Assembly: GCA_947501555.1 (NCBI GenBank)
Contig: CANMWG010000001.1
Coordinates: forward strand, 372,001 to 436,000
Length of the DNA: 64,000 bases
Reading direction: 5' to 3'
Origin: an uncultured Paracoccaceae bacterium
Lineage (GTDB): Bacteria > Pseudomonadota > Alphaproteobacteria > Rhodobacterales > Rhodobacteraceae
Of this stretch, positions 52,737-61,227 are shown one piece after another; within the stretch, counting starts at the first letter, position 1; every line of letters starts with the position of its first letter. A program made the translations under genes and the position numbers. The notes under the pieces are model-generated. The model was not told the DNA's origin. It was given only the letters and a program-made list of their open reading frames with translations, and did no database searches.

Positions 52737-52770
52737 AGCCTCTTGCGACATGGGTCGCGAGGGGCTTTTT
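52737..52770 (+). terminator. Intrinsic terminator inside the SUF operon
   Basis: AGCCTCTTGCGAC pairs with GTCGCGAGGGGCT (13 pairs, two wobbles) around a 4-base loop ATGG and is followed by TTTTTG. It begins 26 bases after the membrane-protein stop and ends 37 bases before the sufC ATG. It should stop most transcripts coming from the sufB side. Confidence 0.85.
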
Positions 52771-52807
52771 GCGGTTCGTTCGTCACATACGCATTGAGGA
52801 GAATATA

Positions 52808-53563
52808 ATGTTGGAAATCAAAGGCCTGAAGGTCAAACTTGAAGAGGAAGACAAGCAAATCCTTAAGGGTGTTGATCTGAATATCGCACCCGGTTCGGTG
52901 CATGCCATTATGGGGCCGAACGGGTCGGGCAAGTCCACCCTGTCTTACGTTCTGTCTGGCCGCGATGGCTATGAAGTCACTGGCGGCAGCGCCGCTTTGG
53001 AGGGCGCTGATTTGCTGGACATGGATCCGGAAGACCGCGCTGCAGCCGGTTTGTTTCTGGCGTTTCAATACCCCGTTGAGATCCCGGGCGTGGGCAACAT
53101 GACATTCCTGCGTACGGCGGTGAACGCGCAGCGCAAATCGCGTGGTGAGGAGGAGCTGAGTGCAGCGGATTTCCTGAAAGAGGTTCGTGCCAAGGCCAAG
53201 AGCTTGAAGATTGATGCGGATATGCTGAAACGCCCCGTCAATGTTGGTTTCTCGGGTGGTGAGAAAAAGCGGAATGAAATTCTGCAGATGGCGATGCTTG
53301 AGCCAAAGATGTGTATCTTGGATGAAACCGATTCCGGTTTGGATGTCGATGCGATGAAATTGGTGTCCGAGGGTGTGAATGCGCTGCGTTCTGAGGGCCG
53401 ATCATTCCTTGTCATCACCCATTATCAGCGTTTGCTGGACCATATTAAACCAGATATCGTGCACATCATGGCCAATGGTCGCATTGTGAAATCCGGTGGG
53501 CCTGAGCTGGCCCTTGAGGTCGAAAACAACGGTTACGCCGATATCTTGGCAGAGGTGGCTTAA
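52808..53563 (+). CDS. sufC: Fe-S cluster assembly ATPase SufC
   Basis: ABC-type ATPase of the SufBCD complex. The 251-residue protein has Walker A IMGPNGSGKSTLSYVLSG, SufC-specific VPLEVPG-like EIPGVGNMTFLRTAVNAQ, signature GFSGGEKKRNEILQMA and Walker B MCILDETDSGLDVDAM. The ATG at 52808 lies close after AATATA with weak spacing signals. The N-terminus LEIKGLKVKLEEEDKQIL is standard. Its stop overlaps the sufD ATG. Confidence 0.96.
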   Translation: MLEIKGLKVKLEEEDKQILKGVDLNIAPGSVHAIMGPNGSGKSTLSYVLSGRDGYEVTGGSAALEGADLLDMDPEDRAAAGLFLAFQYPVEIPGVGNMTFLRTAVNAQRKSRGEEELSAADFLKEVRAKAKSLKIDADMLKRPVNVGFSGGEKKRNEILQMAMLEPKMCILDETDSGLDVDAMKLVSEGVNALRSEGRSFLVITHYQRLLDHIKPDIVHIMANGRIVKSGGPELALEVENNGYADILAEVA

Positions 53564-54849
53564 TGGTTTTGGCGCAATTGAAAGCGGATATCACCGCAGC
53601 GCGTTTGGCTGATGTGACCCTGCCGCAGGGGGCTGCGTGGGCCAATGACGCCCGTGCCCAAGCATTGGCCCGTGTCCGTCAGATGGGTCTGCCCACAAAG
53701 CGTGATGAGTATTGGAAATATACCGACCCTGCGTCACTGACGGTTGCGGATGCGCCGCAGGCCGCGTTGTTTGATGCGGGCCAAACCCCTTTGTTTGCCG
53801 ATATTGACCGTCTGCGGATTGTCTTTGTTGACGGTGTTTTTGATGCGGAGGCATCCGATGATTTGGCACTGGAAGGCGTTGAAATTGAACGGCTTTCCGA
53901 TGCGATGTCTAAGGATATTCACTGGGTTAAAGACACCTACGGTGTGCTGGAAGCCCGTGGGCAGGACCCTGTGCATCGTCCTTTGGCCGCGCTGAACACA
54001 GCAATGGCCACTGACGGTGTGGTCATCCGCGCCACAGCCAAGGTCGCAAAGCCGATTAGTCTGGTTTATTTGCACAATGATGTGGCGTCAGACGCGGTTC
54101 TGCACAATGTGGTGAAGGTTGACGCCGGGGCCGAAGTGACGTTGCTTGAAAATGGCCCGGCTGCGGCCCGTTTTTCCAAGTCGTTAGAGGTTGATGTAGC
54201 CGATGGTGGCGCATTCCATCATGTGCGCACCCAGGGTCGCGATCATGAACGTCGCGCCGTAACCCATTGTTTTGCAAGGATTGGTGCGCAAAGCACGTTC
54301 AAATCCTTTACCCTGACGTTCAATGGTGTTCTGACCCGCAATGAATGCGTGCTGGACATTGTCGGCGATGAAGCAACCGCCCATGTGGCTGGTGCCTGTG
54401 TCGGTGATGGCAAAGATTTTCACCATGATGACACGGTTTTCATTACCCATGACGCGGTGAATTGCGAAAGCCGTCAGGTGTTCAAGAAAGTTCTGCGCAA
54501 TGGGGCGACAGGCGTGTTTCAGGGTAAGATCCTAGTCAAAGCCGGTGCCCAGAAGACTGACGGCTATCAAATTAGCCAGTCTTTGCTGTTGGATGAGGAT
54601 AGCCAGTTTTTGGCCAAGCCCGAGCTGGAGATTTACGCCGATGATGTGGCCTGTTCCCATGGGTCCACCAGCGGGGCGATTGATGAGGACGCGTTGTTCT
54701 ATCTGCGTTCACGCGGGGTGCCGGTGATCGAGGCGACCAATCTGCTGACCCTGTCGTTCCTAGCAGAGGCCTTGGACGAAATTGCAGATGACGCCTTGGC
54801 AGAGGCATTGCGGGACCGGCTGGAAGGCTGGTTGTCCCGGCACAGCTAA
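53563..54849 (+). CDS. sufD: Fe-S cluster assembly protein SufD
   Basis: Second structural subunit of the SufBCD scaffold, needed for iron loading. The 428-residue protein has the characteristic GLPTKRDEYWKYTDP near its N-terminus, the histidine-containing beta-helix with DGGAFHHVRTQGRD and FQGKILVKAGAQKTDGYQIS, and YADDVACSHGSTSGAIDEDA, FYLRSRGVPVIEATNLL at the C-terminal core. It overlaps sufC by one base and the next gene by one base. Confidence 0.95.
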   Translation: MVLAQLKADITAARLADVTLPQGAAWANDARAQALARVRQMGLPTKRDEYWKYTDPASLTVADAPQAALFDAGQTPLFADIDRLRIVFVDGVFDAEASDDLALEGVEIERLSDAMSKDIHWVKDTYGVLEARGQDPVHRPLAALNTAMATDGVVIRATAKVAKPISLVYLHNDVASDAVLHNVVKVDAGAEVTLLENGPAAARFSKSLEVDVADGGAFHHVRTQGRDHERRAVTHCFARIGAQSTFKSFTLTFNGVLTRNECVLDIVGDEATAHVAGACVGDGKDFHHDDTVFITHDAVNCESRQVFKKVLRNGATGVFQGKILVKAGAQKTDGYQISQSLLLDEDSQFLAKPELEIYADDVACSHGSTSGAIDEDALFYLRSRGVPVIEATNLLTLSFLAEALDEIADDALAEALRDRLEGWLSRHS

Positions 54850-55352
54850 TGTCGGTCACTACGGATATTGTGCGCACCTGGCGCAGGCCGCGCGCTGTTA
54901 TGCGCGACCTGCTGGATCAGGGCAAGCGAGAGGACAGGGCGATTGCCTATGTCATGATCGCCTGCTTCCTGATCTTCGTCGCGCAATGGCCTCGTTTGCA
55001 GCGGATTGCCGAAGGGTATGAGGCCTCACCCTGGCCGGACGATATCAACTTTGAGGGGATGATGACCTATTCCTTTTATGCGATTGTTATCGTCCTTCCC
55101 TTGGCACTTTATGGTGTGGCAGCCCTTTCACGTTTGGTGGCCAAGGTTCTTGGCGGGCAAGGGACGTGGTACAGGGCCCGGCTTGCATTTTTCTGGACTT
55201 TGTTGGCAACCACACCACTTTTGCTGTTGCACGGGCTGGTGCGTGGCTTTGTGGGCCCGGGTCTGCAGGCGACGCTGGTGGGTGGCCTTTGGGCTGCCGT
55301 GTTCTTGCTGATCTGGATCCAATGTCTGCGCGAGGCGGAAAGTACCCCATGA
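54849..55352 (+). CDS. Yip1-family membrane protein, first of two in the SUF operon
   Basis: A 167-residue protein with about four or five membrane helices (for example IAYVMIACFLIFVAQW and YAIVIVLPLALYGVAALSRL) of the YIP1 domain type. The ATG overlaps the sufD stop by one base and its stop overlaps the following Yip1 gene by four bases. In bacteria Yip1-domain proteins are of unknown function. The tight coupling to sufD suggests a linked role in the membrane, which is inference. Confidence 0.75.
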   Translation: MSVTTDIVRTWRRPRAVMRDLLDQGKREDRAIAYVMIACFLIFVAQWPRLQRIAEGYEASPWPDDINFEGMMTYSFYAIVIVLPLALYGVAALSRLVAKVLGGQGTWYRARLAFFWTLLATTPLLLLHGLVRGFVGPGLQATLVGGLWAAVFLLIWIQCLREAESTP

Positions 55353-55948
55353 ACATTACCTTCCAAAGCTGGATGCAGGCTGTCTGGATCAGCCTGATCG
55401 AGCCCGCTGAAATTGCCGCCAAAGTGCTGACCATGCGCTTTAGCCGCGATGTGATGTGGACAGCGATGGCGTTAATTGCGGTGTTGAATGTGCTGCTTTT
55501 GGCGGTGTTTCAACTGTTGGCCCCGACAGGCGTTCTGATGCAGGATCAGGTCGTATCCCTGTCACCGTTTTCCTATGTAGCCATCATTGGATCCTTTCTG
55601 GCATTGCTGGCAGTCATGCTCGTGCAGGCCGGCCGGATTTTGGGTGGCACAGGGACGCTGGATGGAGCCTTGATGCTGATCATTTGGTTTCAGGCCATCA
55701 GCCTGACACTTGAGATTATCCAGGTTGGGTTGCTTTTGATCAGTATGCATGTTGCATCGCTGTTTGGCATGATCTCATTGGGTGCGATCATTTGGGTTAT
55801 TGTGAATTTTATCAACGTGTTGCATGGTTTTGGAAATGTCGGAAAAACGGTGTTCGTGATCGCCATGGCCCTGATCGCAACAGGGTTTGGGATGCTTTTC
55901 GTGATGGCTTTGCTGGGCGTCAGCCCCCCTGTTGGAGAAACCATATGA
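55349..55948 (+). CDS. Yip1-family membrane protein, second of two in the SUF operon
   Basis: A 199-residue protein with five hydrophobic segments. It begins MNITFQSWMQAVWISLIEPA, with VLLLAVFQLLAPTGVLM and IIGSFLALLAVMLVQAGRIL. The frame extends to 55166, but the ATG at 55349 overlaps the first Yip1 stop by four bases. Its own stop overlaps the sufS ATG, so sufD, both Yip1 genes and sufS form one coupled block. Confidence 0.78.
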   Translation: MNITFQSWMQAVWISLIEPAEIAAKVLTMRFSRDVMWTAMALIAVLNVLLLAVFQLLAPTGVLMQDQVVSLSPFSYVAIIGSFLALLAVMLVQAGRILGGTGTLDGALMLIIWFQAISLTLEIIQVGLLLISMHVASLFGMISLGAIIWVIVNFINVLHGFGNVGKTVFVIAMALIATGFGMLFVMALLGVSPPVGETI

Positions 55949-57168
55949 CGTTGGATATTGCCGCAGTCCGGGCCGATTTTCCGATCCTTGCCCGTGAGGT
56001 GAACAACAAGCCGTTGGTCTATTTGGATAACGGTGCTTCGGCCCAGAAGCCTCAGGCTGTCATCGATGCGGTCACGCGGGGCTATGCCGAGGAATACGCC
56101 AATGTGCACCGCGGTTTGCATTATCTGTCGAACCTGGCCACCGAGAAATATGAAGGCGTGCGCGGCATTATTGCCCGTTTTCTGAATGCCCCGTCCGAGG
56201 ATGAGATCATCATCAATTCCGGCACTACGGAAGGCATCAACATGGTCGCCTATGCCTGGGCCATGCCCCGGATGGTGCCCGGCGATGAGATCGTTTTGTC
56301 CATCATGGAGCATCACGCCAATATCGTCCCATGGCATTTCCTGCGTGAACGTCAGGGCGTTAAGATCAAATGGGTTGATGTGGATGCCAATGGTGATCTG
56401 GACCCCCAAAAAGTCATCGACGCTATTGGCCCGCGCACGAAACTGGTGGCCGTCACCCATATGTCCAATGTCTTGGGCACGGTTGTGGACGTCAAGGCGA
56501 TCACCGCTGGTGCCCATGCCAAGGGCGTGCCGGTGCTGGTCGATGGGTCGCAGTCCGCCGTGCATATGCCCGTTGATTTGGCCGACATTGGCTGTGATTT
56601 CTACGCAATTACGGGACATAAGCTGTATGGCCCAAGCGGGTCCGGTGCGATTTATGTCGCCAAAGACCGCATGGCCGAGATGCGTCCCTTTATGGGCGGC
56701 GGCGACATGATCCGCGATGTGACACGTGATGCTGTGACGTGGAACGACCCCCCCATGATGTTTGAGGCGGGCACGCCGGGGATTGTCCAAACCATCGGCC
56801 TGGGTGTGGCGCTCGAGTACATGATGGAGCTGGGCATGGACGCGATTGCCGCCCATGAGCAGATGTTGTGCGACTATACCCGCGACAAGCTGGGCGGATT
56901 GAACTGGCTGAACGTGCAGGGGCAATCTGCGACCAAGGGCGCGATATTCTCGTTCACGCTGGAAGGTGCCGCGCATGCGCATGACATCTCAACCGTTTTG
57001 GATAAAAAGGGCGTGGCAGTGCGGGCAGGGACCCACTGCGCGATGCCTTTGATGGAACATATGGGCGTTGGCGCTACGTGCCGGGCGTCGTTTGGCGTGT
57101 ATAACACCACCGAGGAGGTCGATGTCTTGGTGGATGCACTAGAGCTTTGCCATGAGTTGTTCGCATGA
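55945..57168 (+). CDS. sufS: Cysteine desulfurase SufS (class II)
   Basis: PLP enzyme feeding sulfur into the SufBCD scaffold, in many species together with SufE or SufU. The 407-residue protein begins MTLDIAAVRADFPILAREVN, has KPLVYLDNGASAQKPQAVID, EIIINSGTTEGINMVAYAWA, the PLP lysine in AITGHKLYGPSGSGAIYV and the catalytic cysteine in RAGTHCAMPLMEHMGV. The ATG overlaps the second Yip1 stop. Confidence 0.95.
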   Translation: MTLDIAAVRADFPILAREVNNKPLVYLDNGASAQKPQAVIDAVTRGYAEEYANVHRGLHYLSNLATEKYEGVRGIIARFLNAPSEDEIIINSGTTEGINMVAYAWAMPRMVPGDEIVLSIMEHHANIVPWHFLRERQGVKIKWVDVDANGDLDPQKVIDAIGPRTKLVAVTHMSNVLGTVVDVKAITAGAHAKGVPVLVDGSQSAVHMPVDLADIGCDFYAITGHKLYGPSGSGAIYVAKDRMAEMRPFMGGGDMIRDVTRDAVTWNDPPMMFEAGTPGIVQTIGLGVALEYMMELGMDAIAAHEQMLCDYTRDKLGGLNWLNVQGQSATKGAIFSFTLEGAAHAHDISTVLDKKGVAVRAGTHCAMPLMEHMGVGATCRASFGVYNTTEEVDVLVDALELCHELFA

Positions 57169-57713
57169 GGGTCTTGGCGGTCGTAGCGATCTTGGCGCTT
57201 GGGGCCTGTGCCAGTGAAGAGGTGCCGCAACAGCCAATATTGCGCATCGACCTAACCACGCCCGATGAACCCGAGTGCATTGTGGATAGCGAGTTTGCTT
57301 TTGGAGGCGTGCGGCTGGGGGCCTCCGAGCAAGATGTTCTTGGTATATTGGGTGCCCCGATTAGGCGGCAAACTGGCCAGGCTTTGCTATTAGATTACGT
57401 CGATGTCGTTTTGACATATCCGGGTTTGGAAATCTATCTGTTCCAGGACCGCGTCGTCGATATGACAGTCAGTACCGCTGATTGGACGACGCCATCCGGA
57501 ATGCGCCTTGGCATGACGCAAGACGAGCTTTTTGAAATATTTGGGATGCCCGCGCAACCCAGCCCTTGGCTCACGGAAAGATCAGAAGACACTGTCTATG
57601 ATATCTATTTTTGCAATGGCGGTGAGGTTGTTGAACTTGGGACCTCTTTCCGAATTCACGTCGGATCCGATGGCATCGTCAATGCCCTATCCTTTGGCAG
57701 TGATACACCTTAG
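57165..57713 (+). CDS. Lipoprotein of unknown function, last gene of the SUF run
   Basis: A 182-residue lipoprotein: signal peptide and lipobox LGAC (ILALGACASEEVPQQP), then a beta-rich body with two similar GxxLGxxxxDVLxILGxP elements, GGVRLGASEQDVLGILGAPI near residue 48 and GMRLGMTQDELFEIFGMPAQ near residue 112. The repeat resembles SmpA/BamE-like or YmcE-like small lipoprotein folds. The ATG overlaps the sufS stop. Its link to cluster assembly is only positional. A 7-bp hairpin TTACCCG/CGGGTAA lies at 57738-57757 without a T-run. Confidence 0.75.
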   Translation: MRVLAVVAILALGACASEEVPQQPILRIDLTTPDEPECIVDSEFAFGGVRLGASEQDVLGILGAPIRRQTGQALLLDYVDVVLTYPGLEIYLFQDRVVDMTVSTADWTTPSGMRLGMTQDELFEIFGMPAQPSPWLTERSEDTVYDIYFCNGGEVVELGTSFRIHVGSDGIVNALSFGSDTP

Positions 57714-57781
57714 GACTTTCAGGCATTGACGGGATGATTACCCGTTGCGGCGGGTAAAGGCTGGGTTTATAGGAAAGCAAC

Positions 57782-57858
<77 letters not shown>

Positions 57859-58004
57859 GTAAATATATTCAGAGTAGAGAATTACTCATATTACCTGACG
57901 GTTCGATGCAGAATGTTGCGTTGGATTGATGGCTTCGAACGACTATTTTCTAAGATGGTTCGTACAGCTTTGGTCTGTTTCTGTTCATCCAGAAAGCAGT
58001 TCAG

Positions 58005-58529
58005 ATGTCTAAGCAACTTCCTTTCTGTATGGTCAAACTCCAATATCTATCTGAAATCGCTGCTGCCCCCACACTTGACGATATTGCTGTTCGTGTGATC
58101 CTTTATCTTTCCTTGCATCACGCGGACCATGTGACTGGCGAAGCGCGTCCGACATTTAGGACAATCGGCCTTGCGATTGGAAAACATGAAAAGTCGGTCA
58201 GGCGCGCGGTCAACAAGGCTGTGACAGCGGGCTATTTGGATATCGAGCGCGGTACCAATATTGGTAATGCTTCTCGCTACCGCCCGACACAAAAGGCATT
58301 CAACCGAGCTCGCGAACGGCGCAAAGAGGCGGACAAAATTGTCCCGCTTTCGTCACATAAAGGGGGACAAAAGCTTCTGCAAAGGGGGACGAATCCGTCC
58401 TCGAAAGCCGGACGAGATTGTCCCCCGAACTTGGATCGAGAACATAAGAAAGAGCAGGGCCCCGACCAATGGGCCGTCGTGCCTGCGGGTTCGGAGGCTG
58501 CACGAACCTGGGAGAAACTATTCGACTAG
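58005..58529 (+). CDS. Winged-helix/HTH protein of mobile-element type
   Basis: A 174-residue basic protein. Residues ~20-100 form a winged-helix-like HTH (DIAVRVILYLSLHHADHVTG, then EKSVRRAVNKAVTAGYLDIE and RGTNIGNASRYRPT). The tail is Lys/Arg/Pro-rich and low complexity. Proteins of this kind occur beside mobilisation and replication genes in alphaproteobacterial plasmids and islands. I do not assign a specific function. It opens the mobile region after the tRNA. Alternative start at Met9. Confidence 0.7.
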   Translation: MSKQLPFCMVKLQYLSEIAAAPTLDDIAVRVILYLSLHHADHVTGEARPTFRTIGLAIGKHEKSVRRAVNKAVTAGYLDIERGTNIGNASRYRPTQKAFNRARERRKEADKIVPLSSHKGGQKLLQRGTNPSSKAGRDCPPNLDREHKKEQGPDQWAVVPAGSEAARTWEKLFD

Positions 58530-58822
58530 CATATTGGCCGCCGCATTGATGAGTTGGTTCCGGAAGTCGGATCTGGATTTACCCGAGGCTTCTTGTTGCC
58601 GGACGCGTGACCCCCAATTGACCGAGCAGTTTGGGCCGAGATGGCTGCGTTCATCCTCTGCAATCCCAAGCAAAGGGGCGAGAGGGTTGGCAATGAGTAG
58701 ACAGTTTGGCGCTTTGAGGAATGACGTTGTTGTCAGCGACCAGCATACTTTTGTGGCCACGCTACGCTGTGTCTCACAAAAGGTTGACGAGGGGTGGCTG
58801 CGCCTCCCCTTCGATCCCCTCA
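58530..58822. other. Unannotated part of the mobile region
   Basis: A plus-strand open frame (58261-58956) crosses here but overlaps the HTH gene in another frame and has no recognisable motif, so I treat it as non-coding. No repeats or RNA genes are evident until the hairpins at 58823. Confidence 0.4.
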
Positions 58823-58891
58823 ATCGGCCCTTGGCCGATCAATCCCAATCCGTTTCCAGATATATGTGGGGCTGGAAACGGATTGAGATTG
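58823..58891. repeat. Strong nested inverted repeats, candidate oriT or regulatory origin
   Basis: A first hairpin ATCGGCC-CTT-GGCCGAT (58823-58839) is followed by a second with arms CAATCCCAATCCGTTTCCA (58840-58858) and TGGAAACGGATTGAGATTG (58873-58891), 18 of 19 bases paired around a 14-base loop. It lies 55 bases before the mobC-like ATG. Such repeats beside mobilisation genes often mark the transfer origin. I cannot see a nick-site motif I am sure of. Confidence 0.6.
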
Positions 58892-58946
58892 GCCGCGTTT
58901 TCGTTTGTCGCGGCATTGCTTCAAAGCAAGGTTGTGCGGTGCTACC

Positions 58947-59156
58947 ATGTGGGTGAAGTTGAGAACTACCCGTGAGCAGCGTGCGCTGTGGTATGCCAAA
59001 GCTGAGGCGAGGGGCCTCAGCTTTTCCGAGTTCGCCCGTAATGCCCTTGACGGCGTCAAAGTGCCGCCTTGCGCAACTGCGCCAAGTCGACCCGGACTTG
59101 TTGCGGCAGTTGGCGCGCCTGGGCAACAACCTCAATCAGCTCGCGCGTTGGGCTAA
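58947..59156 (+). pseudogene. mobC: mobC-like mobilisation gene, frameshifted and truncated
   Basis: Frame one from ATG 58947 gives KLRTTREQRALWYAKAEARG, LSFSEFARNALDGVKVPP, the N-terminus of a MobC relaxosome protein. Near 59056-59090 the homology jumps to another frame that reads QVDPDLLRQLARLGNNLNQL, ARWANRDQ, the usual MobC C-terminal motif. A one-base frameshift and fusion to IS sequence leave it inactive. The relaxase gene (mobA/mobQ) normally next to it is missing. Confidence 0.7.
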
Positions 59157-59375
59157 TCGCGATCAGCGTTACGTTCAAACGACCGCAATGCTGGGCTTCA
59201 AAGTGTTCCATTCTGCGGCAACAACAGTAGCTGGGATTGAAACAGCACACATGATCCGAAAGGACCAGTTCGGTCAAACAGGAACCTCGGCATTCAAGCA
59301 AATTGTTGCACTCGCTGGATAGTTGTGTCCGCTAAAAGCGCGCCTACAAACTCACGAAAAATTTACGGCAGAACC
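59157..59375 (+). mobile_element. 3' end of an IS6-family transposase
   Basis: The frame that continues from mobC reads AMLGFKVFHSAATTVAGIET, AHMIRKDQFGQTGTSAFKQI, VALAG and stops at 59320-59322, matching the C-terminus of IS6-type transposases. After it, AAATTTACGGCAGAACC (59359-59375) resembles an IS6 terminal inverted repeat read inward as GGTTCTGCCG. Only this last ~220 bases remain, with the left end replaced by mobC. Confidence 0.72.
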
Positions 59376-59405
59376 CTCTGCACAAAGCTGGAGGAGACTT
59401 GGGGC

Positions 59406-59729
59406 TCAGGTCATGACCCTTAAAGCTCCGACCTGTTTTTCGAACTGGTCAAGGGCAAGGGCAATCTCCGCTCGGATCAACGCCACATCTTCGTCCGATG
59501 TGGCACTGCTCGCGCGCTCTACGAAAGTGCGCGGAACTTTATAGGTGGTCGACATGATGCGGTCGGTATTGTCTTTCAGGAATTCACCACCGTGCTGGAC
59601 GCTCAACCTGCTTAAATCATCCAATATTTCAACCATGATCCACTTGTCGTTTATATCGAACCTCGCTTGTATGCCGCGTTCGTCATCATATAGTTTGATA
59701 CAGAGGGCGTTTTTACTTTGAGGAGTCAT
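59406..59729 (-). CDS. Protein of unknown function in the mobile region
   Basis: A 107-residue protein with a beta-like N-terminal half (SKNALCIKLYDDERGIQARF, DINDKWIMVEILDDLSRLS) and a helical C-terminal half (SDEDVALIRAEIALALDQFE). I do not recognise a family. The open frame is intact and its composition is ordinary, so it may be an expressed cargo gene of the island. Confidence 0.5.
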   Translation of the reverse strand: MTPQSKNALCIKLYDDERGIQARFDINDKWIMVEILDDLSRLSVQHGGEFLKDNTDRIMSTTYKVPRTFVERASSATSDEDVALIRAEIALALDQFEKQVGALRVMT

Positions 59730-59784
59730 CGCTCATCTGGATTTAGCTAAGCAGCAGATTTAGCGTGCTGCAAGCACCCTATTT

Positions 59785-59979
59785 TCATGGCCCTTCTTTC
59801 GTCTTCTCCCGTTCGAGCAAGTTTATGCAGCCTTTGCCTTTGCCTGTGCAGGCGTCGGCGGATGTAAAGTTGTTCAGACTCTTGTGGTAGCGCTTATGGC
59901 TGTAATGCCCCACGAAGGCGGCGACGAACGCCACGCCTCGCAAATGTTTAGGTTGGAAAACGTCCGCTGAGGTCTTCAA
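59785..59979 (-). mobile_element. C-terminal remnant of an IS3-family transposase
   Basis: The minus-strand frame encodes FVAAFVGHYSHKRYHKSLNN, FTSADACTGKGKGCINLLER, EKTKEG, which follows the IS3-type integrase end YNHRRYHESLNNLTPADVYxGRG. Changes such as TSADAC for TPADVY and the lack of the catalytic core show decay. It is oriented opposite to the IS6 remnant. Confidence 0.7.
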
Positions 59980-60519
59980 AGAAAAGGTCTTGGATCAATC
60001 CGCATGAAACCCCAAACTCAACCCAGCTTAAAAGTCGCAGTTCGTGTAGCGCTCACAGCATTGTATGAAACTGCTTGGCCAATCGTTGATGGCGCGGGGC
60101 TTTGAGAGGCAAGTTGCCGAGTTCCAAATCCGTGTCACTGTCCTTAACCGTTACACCGCTCTTGACATACCTGTAACAGTGGCAGTCGGCTAAGTCCGTC
60201 TGGGGAAAGGGGGGAGAACGCCCTTCAGCCGATTTGTGCAACAAAGCCGCCATGAGCGTGCAATGGCTAGGCAGACGGGGATTTGCGATCCTGAACACCT
60301 GTTCCTTCACCTCTCTCCCCTCGGTTGGGGACATATTTCGATCACTGGCGAATACAGATGGCCCAAAAACACCCTCAAAGACCCCTAGCGCAGGACACCG
60401 CGCCTATCCGCAACTGACCCCAACAGGGCAGGGGTAATGCAACAGTCCCAAACTGGCCCAGCGGATCGCCGCAGGGCGGGCGATTTGATCAAGGTAAGGA
60501 GGCCGTTCAGACGATGGGG
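59980..60519. other. Decayed stretch without a supported gene
   Basis: A minus-strand 93-codon frame (60053-60334) and several shorter ones are present, without recognisable motifs or ribosome binding sites. This is the edge between mobile debris and the glycan cluster. I see no att-like repeat and no tRNA fragment here. Confidence 0.4.
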
Positions 60520-61227
60520 TTAGCGTTCGTATTCGACGTAATGGCCTTGTACAGGGGTGATCTTGCGCACCGCCTTAAGCGGCTTGCGCATGGCGTAAAG
60601 CAGCATTGTGGGGCCTTCAAAGGTCTTCACCCCGCCTCGGGCTCGTAAGGTCGGATCGATGATTTTATGATAGCGTTGCTGCCCCTGGCGTTCATGGGCG
60701 CCCGCTTCCAACACCTCGTAGCCGAGTGAGTGGTGCCAGAACCTCCATGGAACGTCAGGCCCGACCTGAAAAAAACCGTGCCCGAACCAGCCGTCAGCGG
60801 CGACATAGCTCATCATGATCCCGCCGGGCTTGAGGAGGGCGTGACAGTTTTCCAGCGCCCTACCGATATGAAAAATGTGTTCGGTCGTGCCGCCATCAAG
60901 CACGACGTCGAACTGCTCTTTCAGGTGTTTGGGGATCGGTTTGTTGAGGTCATGGACGTGCTCTGCCCCTTCGGATGGGGTGAAATCCATCGCTTCCATC
61001 TTGGGGTAGCCAAAGGCATTCAACAGGGCTTCCGTGAAACCGTCTTCCTGCACCAGATCTTCAGGGCTGACGTCAATGTCGTTGTCCTGAGCAACCTTGG
61101 CGAGTTTTCTCAGCCCAGGTGGCTTCAGGTGCAATTTCTGGCGCCCCAGAACAAGCGCGCGTCCTTTGGACGAGACATGTTTGGCGTTGCGGGCCAGAAA
61201 CGAGCCCGGAATAAGGCTAATTCCCAT
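60520..61227 (-). CDS. SAM-dependent methyltransferase of a surface-glycan cluster
   Basis: A 235-residue class I methyltransferase-like protein. The SAM region is unusual: LKEQFDVVLDGGTTEHIFHI takes the place of post-I motifs and KPGGIMMSYVAADGWFGHGF follows, then YEVLEAGAHERQGQQRYHKI. The usual GxGxG motif is not clear. The ATG at 61227 has AGGAGGTGCAAG just before it and overlaps the end of the upstream glycosyltransferase by 11 bases. A role in modifying a polysaccharide is inferred from neighbours. Confidence 0.75.
   Translation of the reverse strand: MGISLIPGSFLARNAKHVSSKGRALVLGRQKLHLKPPGLRKLAKVAQDNDIDVSPEDLVQEDGFTEALLNAFGYPKMEAMDFTPSEGAEHVHDLNKPIPKHLKEQFDVVLDGGTTEHIFHIGRALENCHALLKPGGIMMSYVAADGWFGHGFFQVGPDVPWRFWHHSLGYEVLEAGAHERQGQQRYHKIIDPTLRARGGVKTFEGPTMLLYAMRKPLKAVRKITPVQGHYVEYER

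Noticed and set aside
52078..52797. 239-codon plus-strand open frame around the SUF membrane-protein gene
   Set aside because: It overlaps the better gene at 52193-52711 in another frame and crosses the terminator hairpin.
55690..56982. 430-codon minus-strand open frame opposite sufS
   Set aside because: sufS and the second Yip1 gene on the plus strand are certain. The opposing frame is a codon-bias shadow rich in His and Arg.
58261..58956. 231-codon plus-strand open frame in the mobile region
   Set aside because: It overlaps the HTH gene in another frame, has no recognisable motif and spans the inverted repeats.
60053..60334. 93-codon minus-strand open frame
   Set aside because: No motif, ribosome binding site or neighbour supports it. 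The region looks decayed.
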